Positions 11,601 through 20,945 of a DNA stretch of 64,000 nt are shown piece after piece. The notes beneath the pieces are model-generated. The model saw only the letters and a program-made list of their open reading frames with translations, did no database searches and had not been told where the DNA came from. Source of the stretch: Ehrlichia sp028752135 (GTDB lineage: Bacteria; Pseudomonadota; Alphaproteobacteria; Rickettsiales; Anaplasmataceae); assembly GCA_028752135.1 (NCBI GenBank), contig CP082782.1, forward strand, positions 310,001-374,000, read 5' to 3'. Positions within the stretch are counted from its first letter, which is position 1, and each line of letters begins with the position of its first letter. Made by a program: the position numbers and the translations under genes.

Positions 11601-12637
11601 ATGATGTTGGTACTAAAGTTCAAGTATCCTGTAAAACTAATGGGGAATGTTGTTATGTTAGTGAGATTGATATTACAAAAAAGAGTGAACCTAATAAACA
11701 AAATGGTGAGGAAGTAGAAAAAGATAAAAATAAAGAACAATGTTGGTCTAGTAATGATAATCCATCTTTATTATGTTATGAAACTAAATTATTTAATGAA
11801 TACAAGGGATATGTATGTTGTTATGGTCAGTTAGAGGATTATAAGGTAAGTAGACAAAAGGGGGTGAAAAACGATAAACATGTCTGTTGGTTTGTTAATA
11901 ATGAGAATCAGATAAAGGAGATGTTTGATAAAAAGTCATTAGATGATTATGTAGTAGATATTAGTAAGCTTATTGAAGAACAAGATGAAGATAATACTGA
12001 TGAATCATTACAGAGTAAAACGGTGGCACCACATATAGATTCGATACAATATACTGAAAAAAGATTACAATATGCTTATTATCCAAAAGAGAAAACTTTC
12101 TGTTTAGATACTACAGATAGGAATGTGAAAAATAAGGGATGCCTAAGTGCTGTGTGTATTCATTCTACAAACCCAGAAAAAGCTGATGCACCAGATTATA
12201 GGGTATTTAAGGGAACAAGTAATGATTTGTGTCCACCTCTTGCTAAATTAAAATCAAAGAGTCCAACTGGACATATTAATGTATCTTGTAAAGATGGTAA
12301 ATGTTGTTATAGTAATACTGATAAAGCACAGAGGAATAAGACTAGAAATCAGGAATTGTGCTTACAAGATAGTAATGTTGTTTTATCATGTTATAAAAAT
12401 GCATCAAGTGGTCAAAACCAGAGTAATGATTATGATTATACATGCTGTTATAGTAGTATAGAGAGTTATAAATCTCATACTGGAGTAACAGGAGATCATG
12501 TTTGTTGGAAAGCCGGTAAAAATATATGGCAAATACTAGGTTATTATAAATTGCCAGAAGATATTAAAAAACAAGTGAAAGAGGAACATAAAAAAACTAA
12601 AGAACATGGGAAAGTTGTAATGGCAAAGAGAAAATAA
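8624..12637 (+). CDS. large secreted cysteine-rich protein of the paralogous family (member B, 1337 aa)
   Basis: Function unknown. A signal peptide is evident (MVKCVLKR, then IAILYLCIIF). The conserved N-terminal domain starts near residue 46 (HPYPFCDVIF) and runs to CLPIPALKRPK. The glycine-rich domain starts near residue 489 (FIKIEAWGGGQAG) and ends with AGGCASL and GLVRLTCEVW (~646-670). From about residue 685 to the end the protein consists of three Cys-rich repeats (10676, 11393 and 12065) with a regular set of CC, CCY and CW motifs. These are good candidates for disulfides formed after export. A short perfect-length tandem duplication lies at 9848-9919. There is no transmembrane segment other than the signal peptide. 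The frame is intact throughout, unlike member A. A surface or periplasmic location is inferred. Confidence 0.8.
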   Translation: MVKCVLKRITQCIAILYLCIIFPYSGFSKSECSDASQFYTLDTINKHPYPFCDVIFREGKALDFRIVPFYMQSFFAPKLFLVHPSQGLKLVPESDDYVSRDFESMMQKKTSNNLQLSLKNYDITYYGIHRHSVNNFNNVCVYYEYRGQCIRQCLPIPALKRPKLEREGENITVKVNVRKPKENVGNSSTQIEYTDEERKMSVSELQSLVSEDIKVVSPKLDMQSHEFQSLTTCSNSSNAGHTTQDECSNTNIKCLKGLNYSGLGYYIRRYDKSVGGHRYFWVRPNKRKLVRHRYNNGKYYPCDDSMSYNLDNITMRSFLASIIGHDDHYIIPRSGYRIAKYKENKEENLCRNSELYFDSTTVLERIRHDKECIFGKVQYSSDEEEHIKSCSYNYVSDDFETFGVNRNKNELKDTDFFLVNNELKSTDFFLVNNGSLDGLTPRDQYLEGMCVDKFPQYEYRVKRHMNGFQRNRYIYHIGDYQPESFYQCDFIKIEAWGGGQAGYIENGRPYSGTPGHYTFGILKVDQSKGKKLIIHVGEGGRYPGEYGGDTVVALCDSNGNNCETSLVARGCTHDSCAKNNSSISDNIVKHYRSVTGMDFSEHKPMWLENNRLIPWGNPDFPDGVVRLSADDCSGPVNAFEKNPNEYPGAGGCASLRKSIQQGADGLVRLTCEVWDTPITLRQDTRRYHYNKERDLLCNQKEKNEKGGCLKAVCIYPSGDSEKLRFPSPITMFGGEQCEAIRRPMNAFIVNLLNSGKSMKVSLENDSGSNTKHCYDNNQGLSRLRVYRVLDVVKRTAQTRSGHTINYKQCWGAEGHGNVALSCYRSKFKYLELSANRYVCCYHDITDKAHEKDVCWSTTGKDILKEFASYDLPDDLPIALRQDFYDGSVALLSNLSQVSNVIQTPKSAPKKIQKKAEPKQPIENPQYAYNKEKGAFCLNYEGMEGKGCIKSICGYTAKDVEDTLSKYIGDISSKVTNVCPLPDEIEREDIIINYDVGTKVQVSCKTNGECCYVSEIDITKKSEPNKQNGEEVEKDKNKEQCWSSNDNPSLLCYETKLFNEYKGYVCCYGQLEDYKVSRQKGVKNDKHVCWFVNNENQIKEMFDKKSLDDYVVDISKLIEEQDEDNTDESLQSKTVAPHIDSIQYTEKRLQYAYYPKEKTFCLDTTDRNVKNKGCLSAVCIHSTNPEKADAPDYRVFKGTSNDLCPPLAKLKSKSPTGHINVSCKDGKCCYSNTDKAQRNKTRNQELCLQDSNVVLSCYKNASSGQNQSNDYDYTCCYSSIESYKSHTGVTGDHVCWKAGKNIWQILGYYKLPEDIKKQVKEEHKKTKEHGKVVMAKRK
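9848..9919 (+). repeat. 2 x 36-bp in-frame tandem duplication inside member B
   Basis: Bases 9848-9883 and 9884-9919 are near-identical 36-mers (three differences), each encoding NELK.TDFFLVN. The copies are recent compared with the other repeats in this gene and preserve the reading frame. Confidence 0.9.
10676..12637 (+). repeat. three tandem Cys-rich repeats in member B
   Basis: The repeats start at 10676 (RRYHYNKERDLLC), 11393 (PQYAYNKEKGAFC) and 12065 (LQYAYYPKEKTFC). Shared landmarks in order are: a Cys after the K-rich turn, GC followed by VC or IC, CCY or CY, QCW or LC, LSCY or LLCY, VCCY or TCCY, VCW, and a closing helix such as YDLPDDLP or YKLPEDIK. The even spacing of cysteines suggests a disulfide-stabilised module. 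Confidence 0.85.
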
Positions 12638-13231
12638 TAATCAAGTTGAAGTCTTGTCAAAGTAAATAAAACATCGAGTAAATATTTAACAAGAAAAAGC
12701 ATTTATAGCTAGTAAATGTTGTGAAGATCTATTCATCTATGTTCTGTTGGATTGTAATATATATCAAGTGTTATGTATTATAGAAAAATCCTGTAATTCA
12801 ATATTGTGTAAATATTAGTAAAACTGATATACTGTTTAAGTAAATAGTGTGTTTTAAAAGCCTGTATTTCATATTATGTAGGTCAGTATAATTAATATTG
12901 TGTATATGTTAGGTTGTACTATTAAAATATGTATATTGTGATAATATAATATTTGTTAAGTTAGTTGTCATTTTTAATGAAAGATGTTTCAGTTTCTAAA
13001 CACTCTTGATATTGTAGAGTGAATAGATAGGGTGTATATTAAGCACATTCCTAATAAATTGATTGTTGTAATTGTAAATTGTGTTTTTTGATTTATTTTA
13101 TGACTTAAAATTAAGAAATTAAGTTTTATTTATAATGTTACTACAAAATATAGTTAATATAAAAATTATTTATGTTAATATATTAAAAATTGTATTTCAA
13201 TAATCTATTTATACTAAAAGTAAATGTGTTT
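12638..13231. other. AT-rich spacer, no gene seen
   Basis: This stretch between members B and C shows no coding potential, RNA gene or clear terminator. Confidence 0.6.
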
Positions 13232-15466
13232 ATGTGTAAATGTGTTCTTAATATTCTAAGAAGTATAGGGTGTTTGTTTATACTAATATTTAGTAGCTTT
13301 AGTATATGTGTGTTTGGCTATGAGGAAGTTGATAGTGTAAAGCGTAATATTCATTTGGGAGATTTTAAGTTTTTTGATGATGAAGTAAAAGTATGTGATT
13401 TTTTTTATTGTGTAACTATAGGTATAGGAGAATGTAAAAAACCAAGTGTTTTTTCTGATTTTTCTATTCTTTATATAGATAAAAATAATTCTCTTAACCT
13501 AAAATTGTGTATGTGTATGGTTAATAGTTGTAAAAATCTTCCAGTAGATCAATCGGAATGGAGTTCTGTATGTGAAAGTGAAGCCATATGTCAAAGGATA
13601 GGCCAAAAATTTGTAGAACCTTTACCATTTTGTTCTATGATCTTTGAGGAAAAAAATATAATGAGATTTGTTCCAATAGAATTTTCTCGGCAAACATTTT
13701 TTAATCCAGGTATTAGACTTATAATAGCAGATAATGGCATGTTGTATAAACAGGATTTTTTCTTGTCTGGTGATGATTTTATCCAAAAAGATTGTGAGGT
13801 TATATTCGGTCAGAAAGTGTATAAATTTAAGATTTATAGATTTGGACACAATAATATATGTGCTGACTATTATTATCAAGGAAGATCCCTTAATAAATGT
13901 GTACCTATTCCTGTATTACCTCAACCAATATTAAGTAGATCTGAGTATGGTAAGGTTAAGGTAAGTTTTATTACTACTGATTTGGACCAGAACCTTGTGT
14001 TTGAAGATGGTGTGTTAAGTAAAGCAGGTATTAAGATTGTTAAACCTAAAATTAATCTTGATAATCATCAATTTTATTTATATGAAGGATGCACAAATGG
14101 AGAAATTTTAAATGAAACAGAGTATTGTCTAAATGGTGAAATGAGTATAATAAAGTATCAGCATGATGATAAAATTACTGTAAAATGTATAAATGGTTTA
14201 AGTGCTGTATTTGGATATGTATTGAAGATAAAGGAAAAGGGATATGATAGACATATTTGGCTTAAACCTTTACCTGATAAAATGGTACGTTATGTCCGTA
14301 TTAAACCGAAAAAATATATTCAATGTGCTGATTATGAATATGATCTAAAAAATGAAACACAAGACTTTTTAGATGAGATTTTAATAAATGATAATGATTA
14401 TTATTTTTTTGCTAATAAGCACAATAGAAGTGAAAAACTAAATATTTATCCAGGAAATAATCCATGCAATGATTTGAAAGATTCTTTTTATTTGTATCAG
14501 AATACTAGATTAAGATTAAAGAAACAAAATTCAACAGATCTCTATCCTGAGGTCCTGACGCAATTTACAGAATCTGGTCAATTTGATGCTGAAGTGTTGA
14601 GATATGTTAATGCCGATAATAAAGAAAAGTTGTCTTTAGATATAATGTTCAAGGATAAATTGAACTTTTTGGATGCTTATTCTATGGGGATGTGTGTTGA
14701 TAATTTTGAGAGTAGGACTTATGCAGCAGAAAAAACTGCGATAAATAGTTCAGGATTCAAAAAAAATATAAATGATCACAATATAAATGTATGGCTACAT
14801 CCTCCTAAATTTACTGATGTATATAATATTCCTAGTAAGTGTAACTTTGTTAGAGTGGAAATCTGGGGTGGTGGACAATCTGGTAAAATTGATGTTAAAA
14901 ATTGGGAAAGTAAAGAAGGTAAACCTGGTCAATACGTAATGGGTATGTTTAAAATAAAAAAATCTAGTGAATATTTTTTAAAAATACAGCTAAGGGAAAT
15001 GCATAATCAAATTCTAGATGATGGGAGAGATACAGGAACAGATGCTATAGTTAGATTTTGTAAAAAAGATAAACGTTTGCCTGAGAAAGAAACGTGTGAA
15101 GTTGAATTAATAGCAAATGGTGGTGGAAAGTTACCTAGTGTTTCAAGAAGAAATGTTATTGCTAATAATGTAATACGTGATAAAAGAATGCTATATTATA
15201 GAGTAGTTGATGGGCCAAAAGATAGAAAATCAGAAAATATACCAAGTAATAAAAGAATAAGATTTATTCCGTATCAAAATTTTATAAAGGAAAATTTATG
15301 GGAAGAAATTGAACAAGATGTGTGCAGTTCAGGTAACCTTTTAGAAGAAAATACTAGTAAATATTTTGGTGCTGGTGGATGTGCTGATGTTAAAACTCAT
15401 TCTACTGAAAAAGGAGCAGGTGGTATGGTAAAAATTACTTGTGAAGATTGGTATCATGAAAAGTAA
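13232..15466 (+). CDS. secreted protein of the paralogous family (member C, 744 aa)
   Basis: Function unknown. An upstream in-frame start exists at 13190, but the ATG at 13232 (MCKCVLNILR) aligns with the start of member B (MVKCVLKRIT) and begins a good signal peptide (CLFILIFSSFSICVFG), so I choose it. The conserved domain starts near residue 130 (PLPFCSMIF) and ends at CVPIPVLPQP. The glycine-rich domain begins near residue 537 (FVRVEIWGGGQSG). The protein stops right after the closing block (GAGGCADV, then GMVKITCEDW), so this member is the minimal form without a C-terminal repeat module. That makes it the best reference for the family's shared core. Confidence 0.8.
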   Translation: MCKCVLNILRSIGCLFILIFSSFSICVFGYEEVDSVKRNIHLGDFKFFDDEVKVCDFFYCVTIGIGECKKPSVFSDFSILYIDKNNSLNLKLCMCMVNSCKNLPVDQSEWSSVCESEAICQRIGQKFVEPLPFCSMIFEEKNIMRFVPIEFSRQTFFNPGIRLIIADNGMLYKQDFFLSGDDFIQKDCEVIFGQKVYKFKIYRFGHNNICADYYYQGRSLNKCVPIPVLPQPILSRSEYGKVKVSFITTDLDQNLVFEDGVLSKAGIKIVKPKINLDNHQFYLYEGCTNGEILNETEYCLNGEMSIIKYQHDDKITVKCINGLSAVFGYVLKIKEKGYDRHIWLKPLPDKMVRYVRIKPKKYIQCADYEYDLKNETQDFLDEILINDNDYYFFANKHNRSEKLNIYPGNNPCNDLKDSFYLYQNTRLRLKKQNSTDLYPEVLTQFTESGQFDAEVLRYVNADNKEKLSLDIMFKDKLNFLDAYSMGMCVDNFESRTYAAEKTAINSSGFKKNINDHNINVWLHPPKFTDVYNIPSKCNFVRVEIWGGGQSGKIDVKNWESKEGKPGQYVMGMFKIKKSSEYFLKIQLREMHNQILDDGRDTGTDAIVRFCKKDKRLPEKETCEVELIANGGGKLPSVSRRNVIANNVIRDKRMLYYRVVDGPKDRKSENIPSNKRIRFIPYQNFIKENLWEEIEQDVCSSGNLLEENTSKYFGAGGCADVKTHSTEKGAGGMVKITCEDWYHEK

Positions 15467-15527
15467 TCTAATGTATTTATGTAGTTACTGATAATTGTTG
15501 TTCTATTATGGGTGTATAAGTATGTGA

Positions 15528-16611
15528 TTAATTGAATTCTAAGGTATTAATATGACCCATTTTTCTATTTTTACTGGCTTGTTTTTTCCCATATATATGT
15601 ATGCTTTCATTAATTTTGGTTTCATATTTGTAATATTTGTATATATCTTCTCCTAATATGTTACCCATAGTACATGGAAAAAATAGCTTTACAGGTTGTA
15701 AAGGTAATCCACATATTGCTCTTACTAACTGTTCAAATTGGCTAATATTGCAGGCATCTAAACTCCAATGTCCAGAATTATGAGGACGGGGTGCTATTTC
15801 ATTCACTATAAGTTCTTGTGTATCTGTAATAAAAAATTCTACTGTTAATAAACCTACTAAATTCAAAGATTTTGCAATTTTTATTGCAATTTGTTGTGCT
15901 TGTATATTTATTTCTTTATTAATTTGTGCTGGTACTAGGGATTTTTCTAAAATACCATTATTATGATAGTTTTCTGCAATTGGAAAGAATACTATGGAAC
16001 CATCAAGGCTCTTTGATACTATAATAGAAATTTCTTTATAAATTTTTACGAACTCTTCTAAGATGTATGTTTGATTCCAATTGAGAGTTGATAAGGCCTT
16101 TAAGTCGCTTTGTTCTTTTATCTTATACTGTCCCTTTCCATCATAGCCTAATTCTACACTCTTCAATAAAGCTGGATATCCTAATTCTAATATATTCTGT
16201 TCTAAATTATCATAACTATTAATTATTTTGAAATTTGTAGTTTGAATGTTTAGGCTTCTTATATGTTGTTTTTTCCCTTATTCTATTTTGAGAAATATAT
16301 AGAGCTTCTTTACCGGGATAAACTTTTGTTTTTTTTGATATAACATCTATAACATTACTTGGAATGTTTTCAAATTCTAGAGTTGCAACATCAACACTAG
16401 ATGCAAATTTAAGTAATAGTTCTGTATCCTGATAACTATTTAGTATAGTAACATTGTTTGTAACTTGTATTGATGGACTATAAGAATTGTCAGTTAATAT
16501 ATGGGTTCTATATCCTAATTTTGTTGCGGCTATGGATATCATTTTCCCAAGTTGGCCTCCGCCTATGATTCCAATAATGGATCCAGGCTTGATACATGAA
16601 CCATATGGCAT
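15528..16611 (-). CDS. purK: N5-carboxyaminoimidazole ribonucleotide synthase (PurK), frame-disrupted
   Basis: PurK is an ATP-grasp enzyme of de novo purine synthesis that carboxylates AIR to N5-CAIR. The N-terminal part (16611 to 16219) shows the nucleotide-binding start IIGGGQLGKMISIAA. The rest (to 15528) holds the ATP-grasp core: YDGKGQY, EEFVKIYKEISIIVSKS, EIAPRPHNSGHWSLDA. The frames are offset; removing one A from the A6 run (T6 on the plus strand, 16269-16274) gives RIREKQHIRSLNIQT and joins them. The start at 16611 gives MPYGSCIKPGSIIGIIG; the glycine motif follows at once. It converges on member C. Because purD is intact in this window and the domain is complete after a one-base correction, a base-calling error or very recent lesion seems likelier than a decayed gene. 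Confidence 0.85.
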
Positions 16612-16894
16612 AACAATAGATTTTGTAGTATTACTGAAAGTTAATAATGATATTAGCTTTAAAATAACAAGTCAATTAAATAGGTATTAATTTATTTTCA
16701 ACAGTTGTATGTCAGGTAGTTGTGATATTTTCATTAAGTAATCTTAGTGACAAAGCAACTTATCTAGCTGTAATTGAAAAAATGTTACTTATGATTTAAG
16801 TATTTTTAATTTTTTCTGCTCATAAACTCCAGGTATTGTGTATTGATATCTTGATCAAATTAGTGTATTATTATTATATGACTGAAGGTTGTTT

Positions 16895-17299
16895 ATGACA
16901 TTACAATATTACAGCATGACTAAGCTTATAGAAGTTAAAGTTATTCCAAGTTATTTAGAAGAACAGTCTGCTCCTCATGAAAATTGTTATATATGGCTAT
17001 ATAATATAAGAGTTAAGAATAACAGTAACTCAACAATCCAGTTGCTGAGAAGAAGTTGGAAGATTATTGATTCGAGTGGTATTATTAATGAAGTCACAGG
17101 TCTTGGTGTGATAGGAAAACAGCCAGTATTAAAGCCAGGAGAATTTTTTGAGTATACAAGTGGTGCATATTTAAGTACCCCTTCTGGTATGATGCATGGA
17201 GAATACCAGTTTATGGATGAAGATGCAGCACAAGTTTTTTATGTAAATATACCAATGTTTTCTTTGGATAGTCCTTATGTGAATACAAAACCACATTAA
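16895..17299 (+). CDS. apaG: ApaG family protein (Co2+/Mg2+ efflux-associated beta-sandwich)
   Basis: This is a small single-domain protein (~134 aa) of the ApaG/DUF525 family, whose biochemical role is poorly defined. The signature region reads YNIRVKNNSNSTIQLLRRSW, followed by VTGLGVIGKQPVLKPGEFFEYTSG and GMMHGEYQF, all typical of the family. I take the ATG at 16895, preceded by a gaagg ribosome-binding-like site; the ATG at 16916 (MTKLIEVKV) is an alternative. It stands alone, divergent from purK. Confidence 0.85.
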   Translation: MTLQYYSMTKLIEVKVIPSYLEEQSAPHENCYIWLYNIRVKNNSNSTIQLLRRSWKIIDSSGIINEVTGLGVIGKQPVLKPGEFFEYTSGAYLSTPSGMMHGEYQFMDEDAAQVFYVNIPMFSLDSPYVNTKPH

Positions 17300-18289
17300 T
17301 ACTTTATGAAATTATATAATATGGAAAGATGAATATTTGTGTATTATGTTTGTATACATAAGGTATTGCTGTAGGTAAGGGCTATCTGTTCTTATATTTA
17401 AATGATAAAGATATCCTATATTTTTATTGAAAAGTTGTTGTTTATATTTTTGTTATCTAATTTTTTATTTAAGTAGTTATCAGAACAACTGTAAAAATAT
17501 ATAACTTTCCTTATTTGTAATATTTTTAATATAGGATTAAGAAATACATGGTGATAGTAGGTTTTACTTGTTGTATTTTACTGTTTGAAACAAAAGCTAG
17601 GTTGGGAGTAGATGGAAATATTTCTAATAGGTTGACTGCTAGTTAAGAAGAATGGAAGTTTATCAGTTTGAAATTATTGTATATTGATAATTATTTATTA
17701 TGCCTCTTACATAAATGGTATGATTTATATATGTTGTATCTATCTGAATTACTCGCAAAAACTAGGTGGAAATTGTCTATAAGTGATAAGTTGTTTAGTG
17801 TATAAAAGATTATTTTTTAACTTCTTGCAATTAATTGTTTAAGGTTTATTAGTGGTAAGATTTTGTTTCTGGTTATTCTAATACTTAATTAATATAAAAA
17901 GGTATGTTTGTATTTTTAAATGTAATTAAAATTTAATACTGACTTGTTGATAATAAAAATTCTCTTTAGTTTATAATAGAAAATAAAATTTATATATGTA
18001 TACTTAATTTTAATAAAAAGTATAAGCTATGAAGAGTATTAGTGGTATATTTAAGAAGGTAAAAGTATTTTGAATATTTTAATTTAAAGATAGTTATATT
18101 CAGTATATTGTTTGTATAAACTCTTTAAATAGAAATGAATATTAATATTGATAGTCAGTATAGTATTTTTAATGTATTAAGAAGATTATTGTGAATACTT
18201 TAACTAAAAGATTTAGTGGTATATACTAAATATTCTCTATTTTATGTATTAGTTATTTTAAAAAAGTTAAGTTACAAGGAGTATATAGT
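17300..18289. other. AT-rich spacer upstream of acnA with a weak degenerate repeat
   Basis: There is no gene in ~1 kb. Near 18038-18095 and 18165-18215 two stretches look alike (agaag..., gaatattttaattt / gaatactttaacta, then aaaga), suggesting a decayed duplication of roughly 130 bp. A short interrupted dyad TTTAGT/ACTAAA lies around 18212-18230. An aaggag ribosome binding site sits at 18276-18281. Confidence 0.4.
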
Positions 18290-20932
18290 GTGGAACTTTT
18301 AAATTCTCTTGATTCAAAAACAAAATTAAGCTTAGGGCAAAATTGTTATGAGTACTTCAGTTTAAGAATTGCGTGTAATAAGTTAGGAGTGAATATTACT
18401 AAACTCCCGTATTCACTTAAGATACTATTTGAGAATTTATTGCGTAAAGAAGATGGTTGTAATGTTAAAATTGAAGATATAAAAAAGTTAGCTCAATGTG
18501 TTGATAAACATGTGAACTGTGAGATTAATTTTTCTCCAGCTCGGGTATTAATGCAAGATTTTACTGGGGTTCCTGCAATAGTTGATTTAGCTGCAATGCG
18601 TGACTATGTTAGGGAGAATAATAGAGATCCTAATCTAATTAATCCTAAAGTACCTGTTGATCTGGTTATAGACCATTCTATACAGGTTGATTCTTATGGG
18701 AGTGGTGACTCTTTTAATAAGAATGTTTCTATAGAAGTACAAAGAAATTTAGAAAGATATAAATTTTTAAAATGGGGACAATATGCTTTTAAGAATTTCC
18801 GTGTAGTTCCTCCTGGCGCTGGTATATGTCATCAGGTAAATCTAGAACATCTTGCTAAAATTATATGGAGTGAAGGGAATCTTATATATCCAGATACTTT
18901 AGTAGGAACTGATAGTCATACTACTATGATTAATGGTCTATCTGTTTTAGGGTGGGGTGTAGGTGGTATAGAGGCTGAAGCAGTAATGTTGGGCCAACCT
19001 ATTACTATGCTTATTCCGGAAGTTATAGGATTCAAGTTAACAGGAAAGCTATCTGAAGGTGTTACTGCGACAGATATGGTATTAACTATTACTAATATTT
19101 TGAGAAGTAAAGGAGGTGTAGGAAAGTTTATTGAATTTTATGGGGATGGGTTAGATAACTTATCAATTGCTGATCGGGCAACAATTGCTAACATGGCGCC
19201 TGAGTATGGTGCTACCTGTGGATTCTTCCCAATAGATCATAAAACTCTAGAATATCTGGAGATGACAGGACGTGATTTGTTACTTATAGATTTGGTGGAA
19301 TACTACGCTAAAGAGCAATATTTATGGCGTACTAAAGAAGAGTTGCGGTATGATGATAAAATAGAATTTGATTTAGGAGAAGTACAGCCTGTACTTGCTG
19401 GTCCAAAAAGACCTCAAGATAAAATTTTTCTTTCTCAGGTAAAAACAGCATTACAAAATTTATTACCAAATTCAGGGTTAAATAAAGTTAGTACAGATAC
19501 AGAGAAAAAATCTTTGCAGAACGGAGATGTTGTTATTGCTGCTATAACCAGTTGTACTAATACATCAAATCCAAGTGTTATGGTTGCAGCTGGACTTGTT
19601 GCACGCAAGGCAAATATGCTAAATTTAAAATCTAAACCTTGGGTTAAAACTTCTCTTGCTCCTGGATCACAGGTTGTGACTGAATATTTAGTAAAATCAG
19701 GGTTGCAGGAAGATTTAAATGCATTGGGATTCTATTTGGTTGGTTATGGATGCACGACTTGTATAGGAAATTCTGGTCCATTGGCAGCTCATATTGAAGA
19801 AGATATTAAAGTTAATGATTTGATAGTTGCATCAGTTTTATCTGGTAATCGTAATTTTGAAGGAAGGATACATCCTTGTATAAGAGCTAATTTTTTAGCA
19901 TCTCCTCCTCTTGTTGTTGCTTATGCTATAGCTGGTACTGTTAATATTGATTTTAATGTTGATCCAATAGCTATAGATGATAGAGGAAAGAATATTTATT
20001 TACGAGATATATGGCCGTCTAATGATGAGATAAATGAAGTTGTCCTTAATAGTATTAATCAGCAGATGTTTGTTGATAAGTATAAGCATATTTTCAATGG
20101 TGGAAAGCATTGGGAAGATCTAGAGTGTATTAATAGTGATATTTATATGTGGGATGTAAATAGTACATATATACAAAAGCCTACGTATTTTGAAAAGCTG
20201 TCTTCTAATGTGTGCAACAATAATGATATTAGCATTACCAATGCGAATATTTTAGCTTTATTAGGTGACAGTGTAACTACTGATCATATTTCTCCAGCAG
20301 GTAATATTGCGAAAGATAGTCCAGCAGGTAAGTTTTTAGTGCGAAATAATATTGCGGTACAAGATTTTAATTCTTATGGATCAAGAAGAGGAAATCATCA
20401 TGTAATGACACGTGGAACTTTTGCTAATATTCGTGTACGCAATGAGATGGTAGATCGTGAAGGTGGTTTTACTAAATACGTACCAACTGGTGAAGAAATG
20501 TCGATATTTGATGCATCTGAGCTTTATAGGGAAGACGATATACCATTAGTTGTAATTGCTGGTAAAGAGTATGGTAGTGGATCAAGTAGAGATTGGGCAG
20601 CAAAAGGCACTTTCTTTTTAAATATTAAAGCTATTATAGCAGAGAGTTTTGAACGTATACATAGGTCTAATCTTATTGGTATGGGTGTATTACCATTGAA
20701 ATTTAAAGATGGATGTACAAGGAAGACTTTACGACTTATAGGTAACGAAAAGATTAGTATTACTGGTGAAATTGGTATAAATCAGGAGATGGAATGTGTT
20801 ATTTTTAGAAAAGAAGATAATACTAGTCAAGTTATCAAATTAGTTTGCAATCTTAATACTGCTATTGAAGTTGAATATTTTAAAAGTGGTGGTGTATTAC
20901 AGTATGTATTAATGAAAATGATGAGGAATTAG
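18290..20932 (+). CDS. acnA: aconitate hydratase A
   Basis: The enzyme isomerises citrate to isocitrate in the TCA cycle using a [4Fe-4S] cluster. It has the full length of the AcnA/IRP type (880 aa). Cluster cysteines are visible in TSCTNTSNPSV (~residue 421) and YGCTTCIGNSGPL (~487 and 490). Other signatures are LVGTDSHTTMINGLSVLGWG and, in the C-terminal swivel domain, LLGDSVTTDHISPAG and AGKEYGSGSSRDWAAKG. The start is GTG at 18290, eight bases after a good aaggag site. It is a single-gene unit closed by a hairpin that includes its own stop codon. Confidence 0.97.
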   Translation: MELLNSLDSKTKLSLGQNCYEYFSLRIACNKLGVNITKLPYSLKILFENLLRKEDGCNVKIEDIKKLAQCVDKHVNCEINFSPARVLMQDFTGVPAIVDLAAMRDYVRENNRDPNLINPKVPVDLVIDHSIQVDSYGSGDSFNKNVSIEVQRNLERYKFLKWGQYAFKNFRVVPPGAGICHQVNLEHLAKIIWSEGNLIYPDTLVGTDSHTTMINGLSVLGWGVGGIEAEAVMLGQPITMLIPEVIGFKLTGKLSEGVTATDMVLTITNILRSKGGVGKFIEFYGDGLDNLSIADRATIANMAPEYGATCGFFPIDHKTLEYLEMTGRDLLLIDLVEYYAKEQYLWRTKEELRYDDKIEFDLGEVQPVLAGPKRPQDKIFLSQVKTALQNLLPNSGLNKVSTDTEKKSLQNGDVVIAAITSCTNTSNPSVMVAAGLVARKANMLNLKSKPWVKTSLAPGSQVVTEYLVKSGLQEDLNALGFYLVGYGCTTCIGNSGPLAAHIEEDIKVNDLIVASVLSGNRNFEGRIHPCIRANFLASPPLVVAYAIAGTVNIDFNVDPIAIDDRGKNIYLRDIWPSNDEINEVVLNSINQQMFVDKYKHIFNGGKHWEDLECINSDIYMWDVNSTYIQKPTYFEKLSSNVCNNNDISITNANILALLGDSVTTDHISPAGNIAKDSPAGKFLVRNNIAVQDFNSYGSRRGNHHVMTRGTFANIRVRNEMVDREGGFTKYVPTGEEMSIFDASELYREDDIPLVVIAGKEYGSGSSRDWAAKGTFFLNIKAIIAESFERIHRSNLIGMGVLPLKFKDGCTRKTLRLIGNEKISITGEIGINQEMECVIFRKEDNTSQVIKLVCNLNTAIEVEYFKSGGVLQYVLMKMMRN

Positions 20933-20945
20933 TTCCTCATTATTA
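20921..20945 (+). terminator. hairpin terminator overlapping the acnA stop codon
   Basis: The 8-bp perfect stem atgaggaa / ttcctcat (20921-20928 and 20933-20940) has a four-base loop, followed by an A/T stretch with scattered T's. The TAG stop of acnA lies at the loop (20930-20932). Confidence 0.65.

Noticed and set aside
3107..15466. Assignment of the three paralogues to VirB6
   Set aside because: VirB6 proteins have a block of several membrane helices (TrbL/VirB6 domain); these three have none beyond the signal peptide. A resemblance to VirB6 extensions remains possible but was not asserted.
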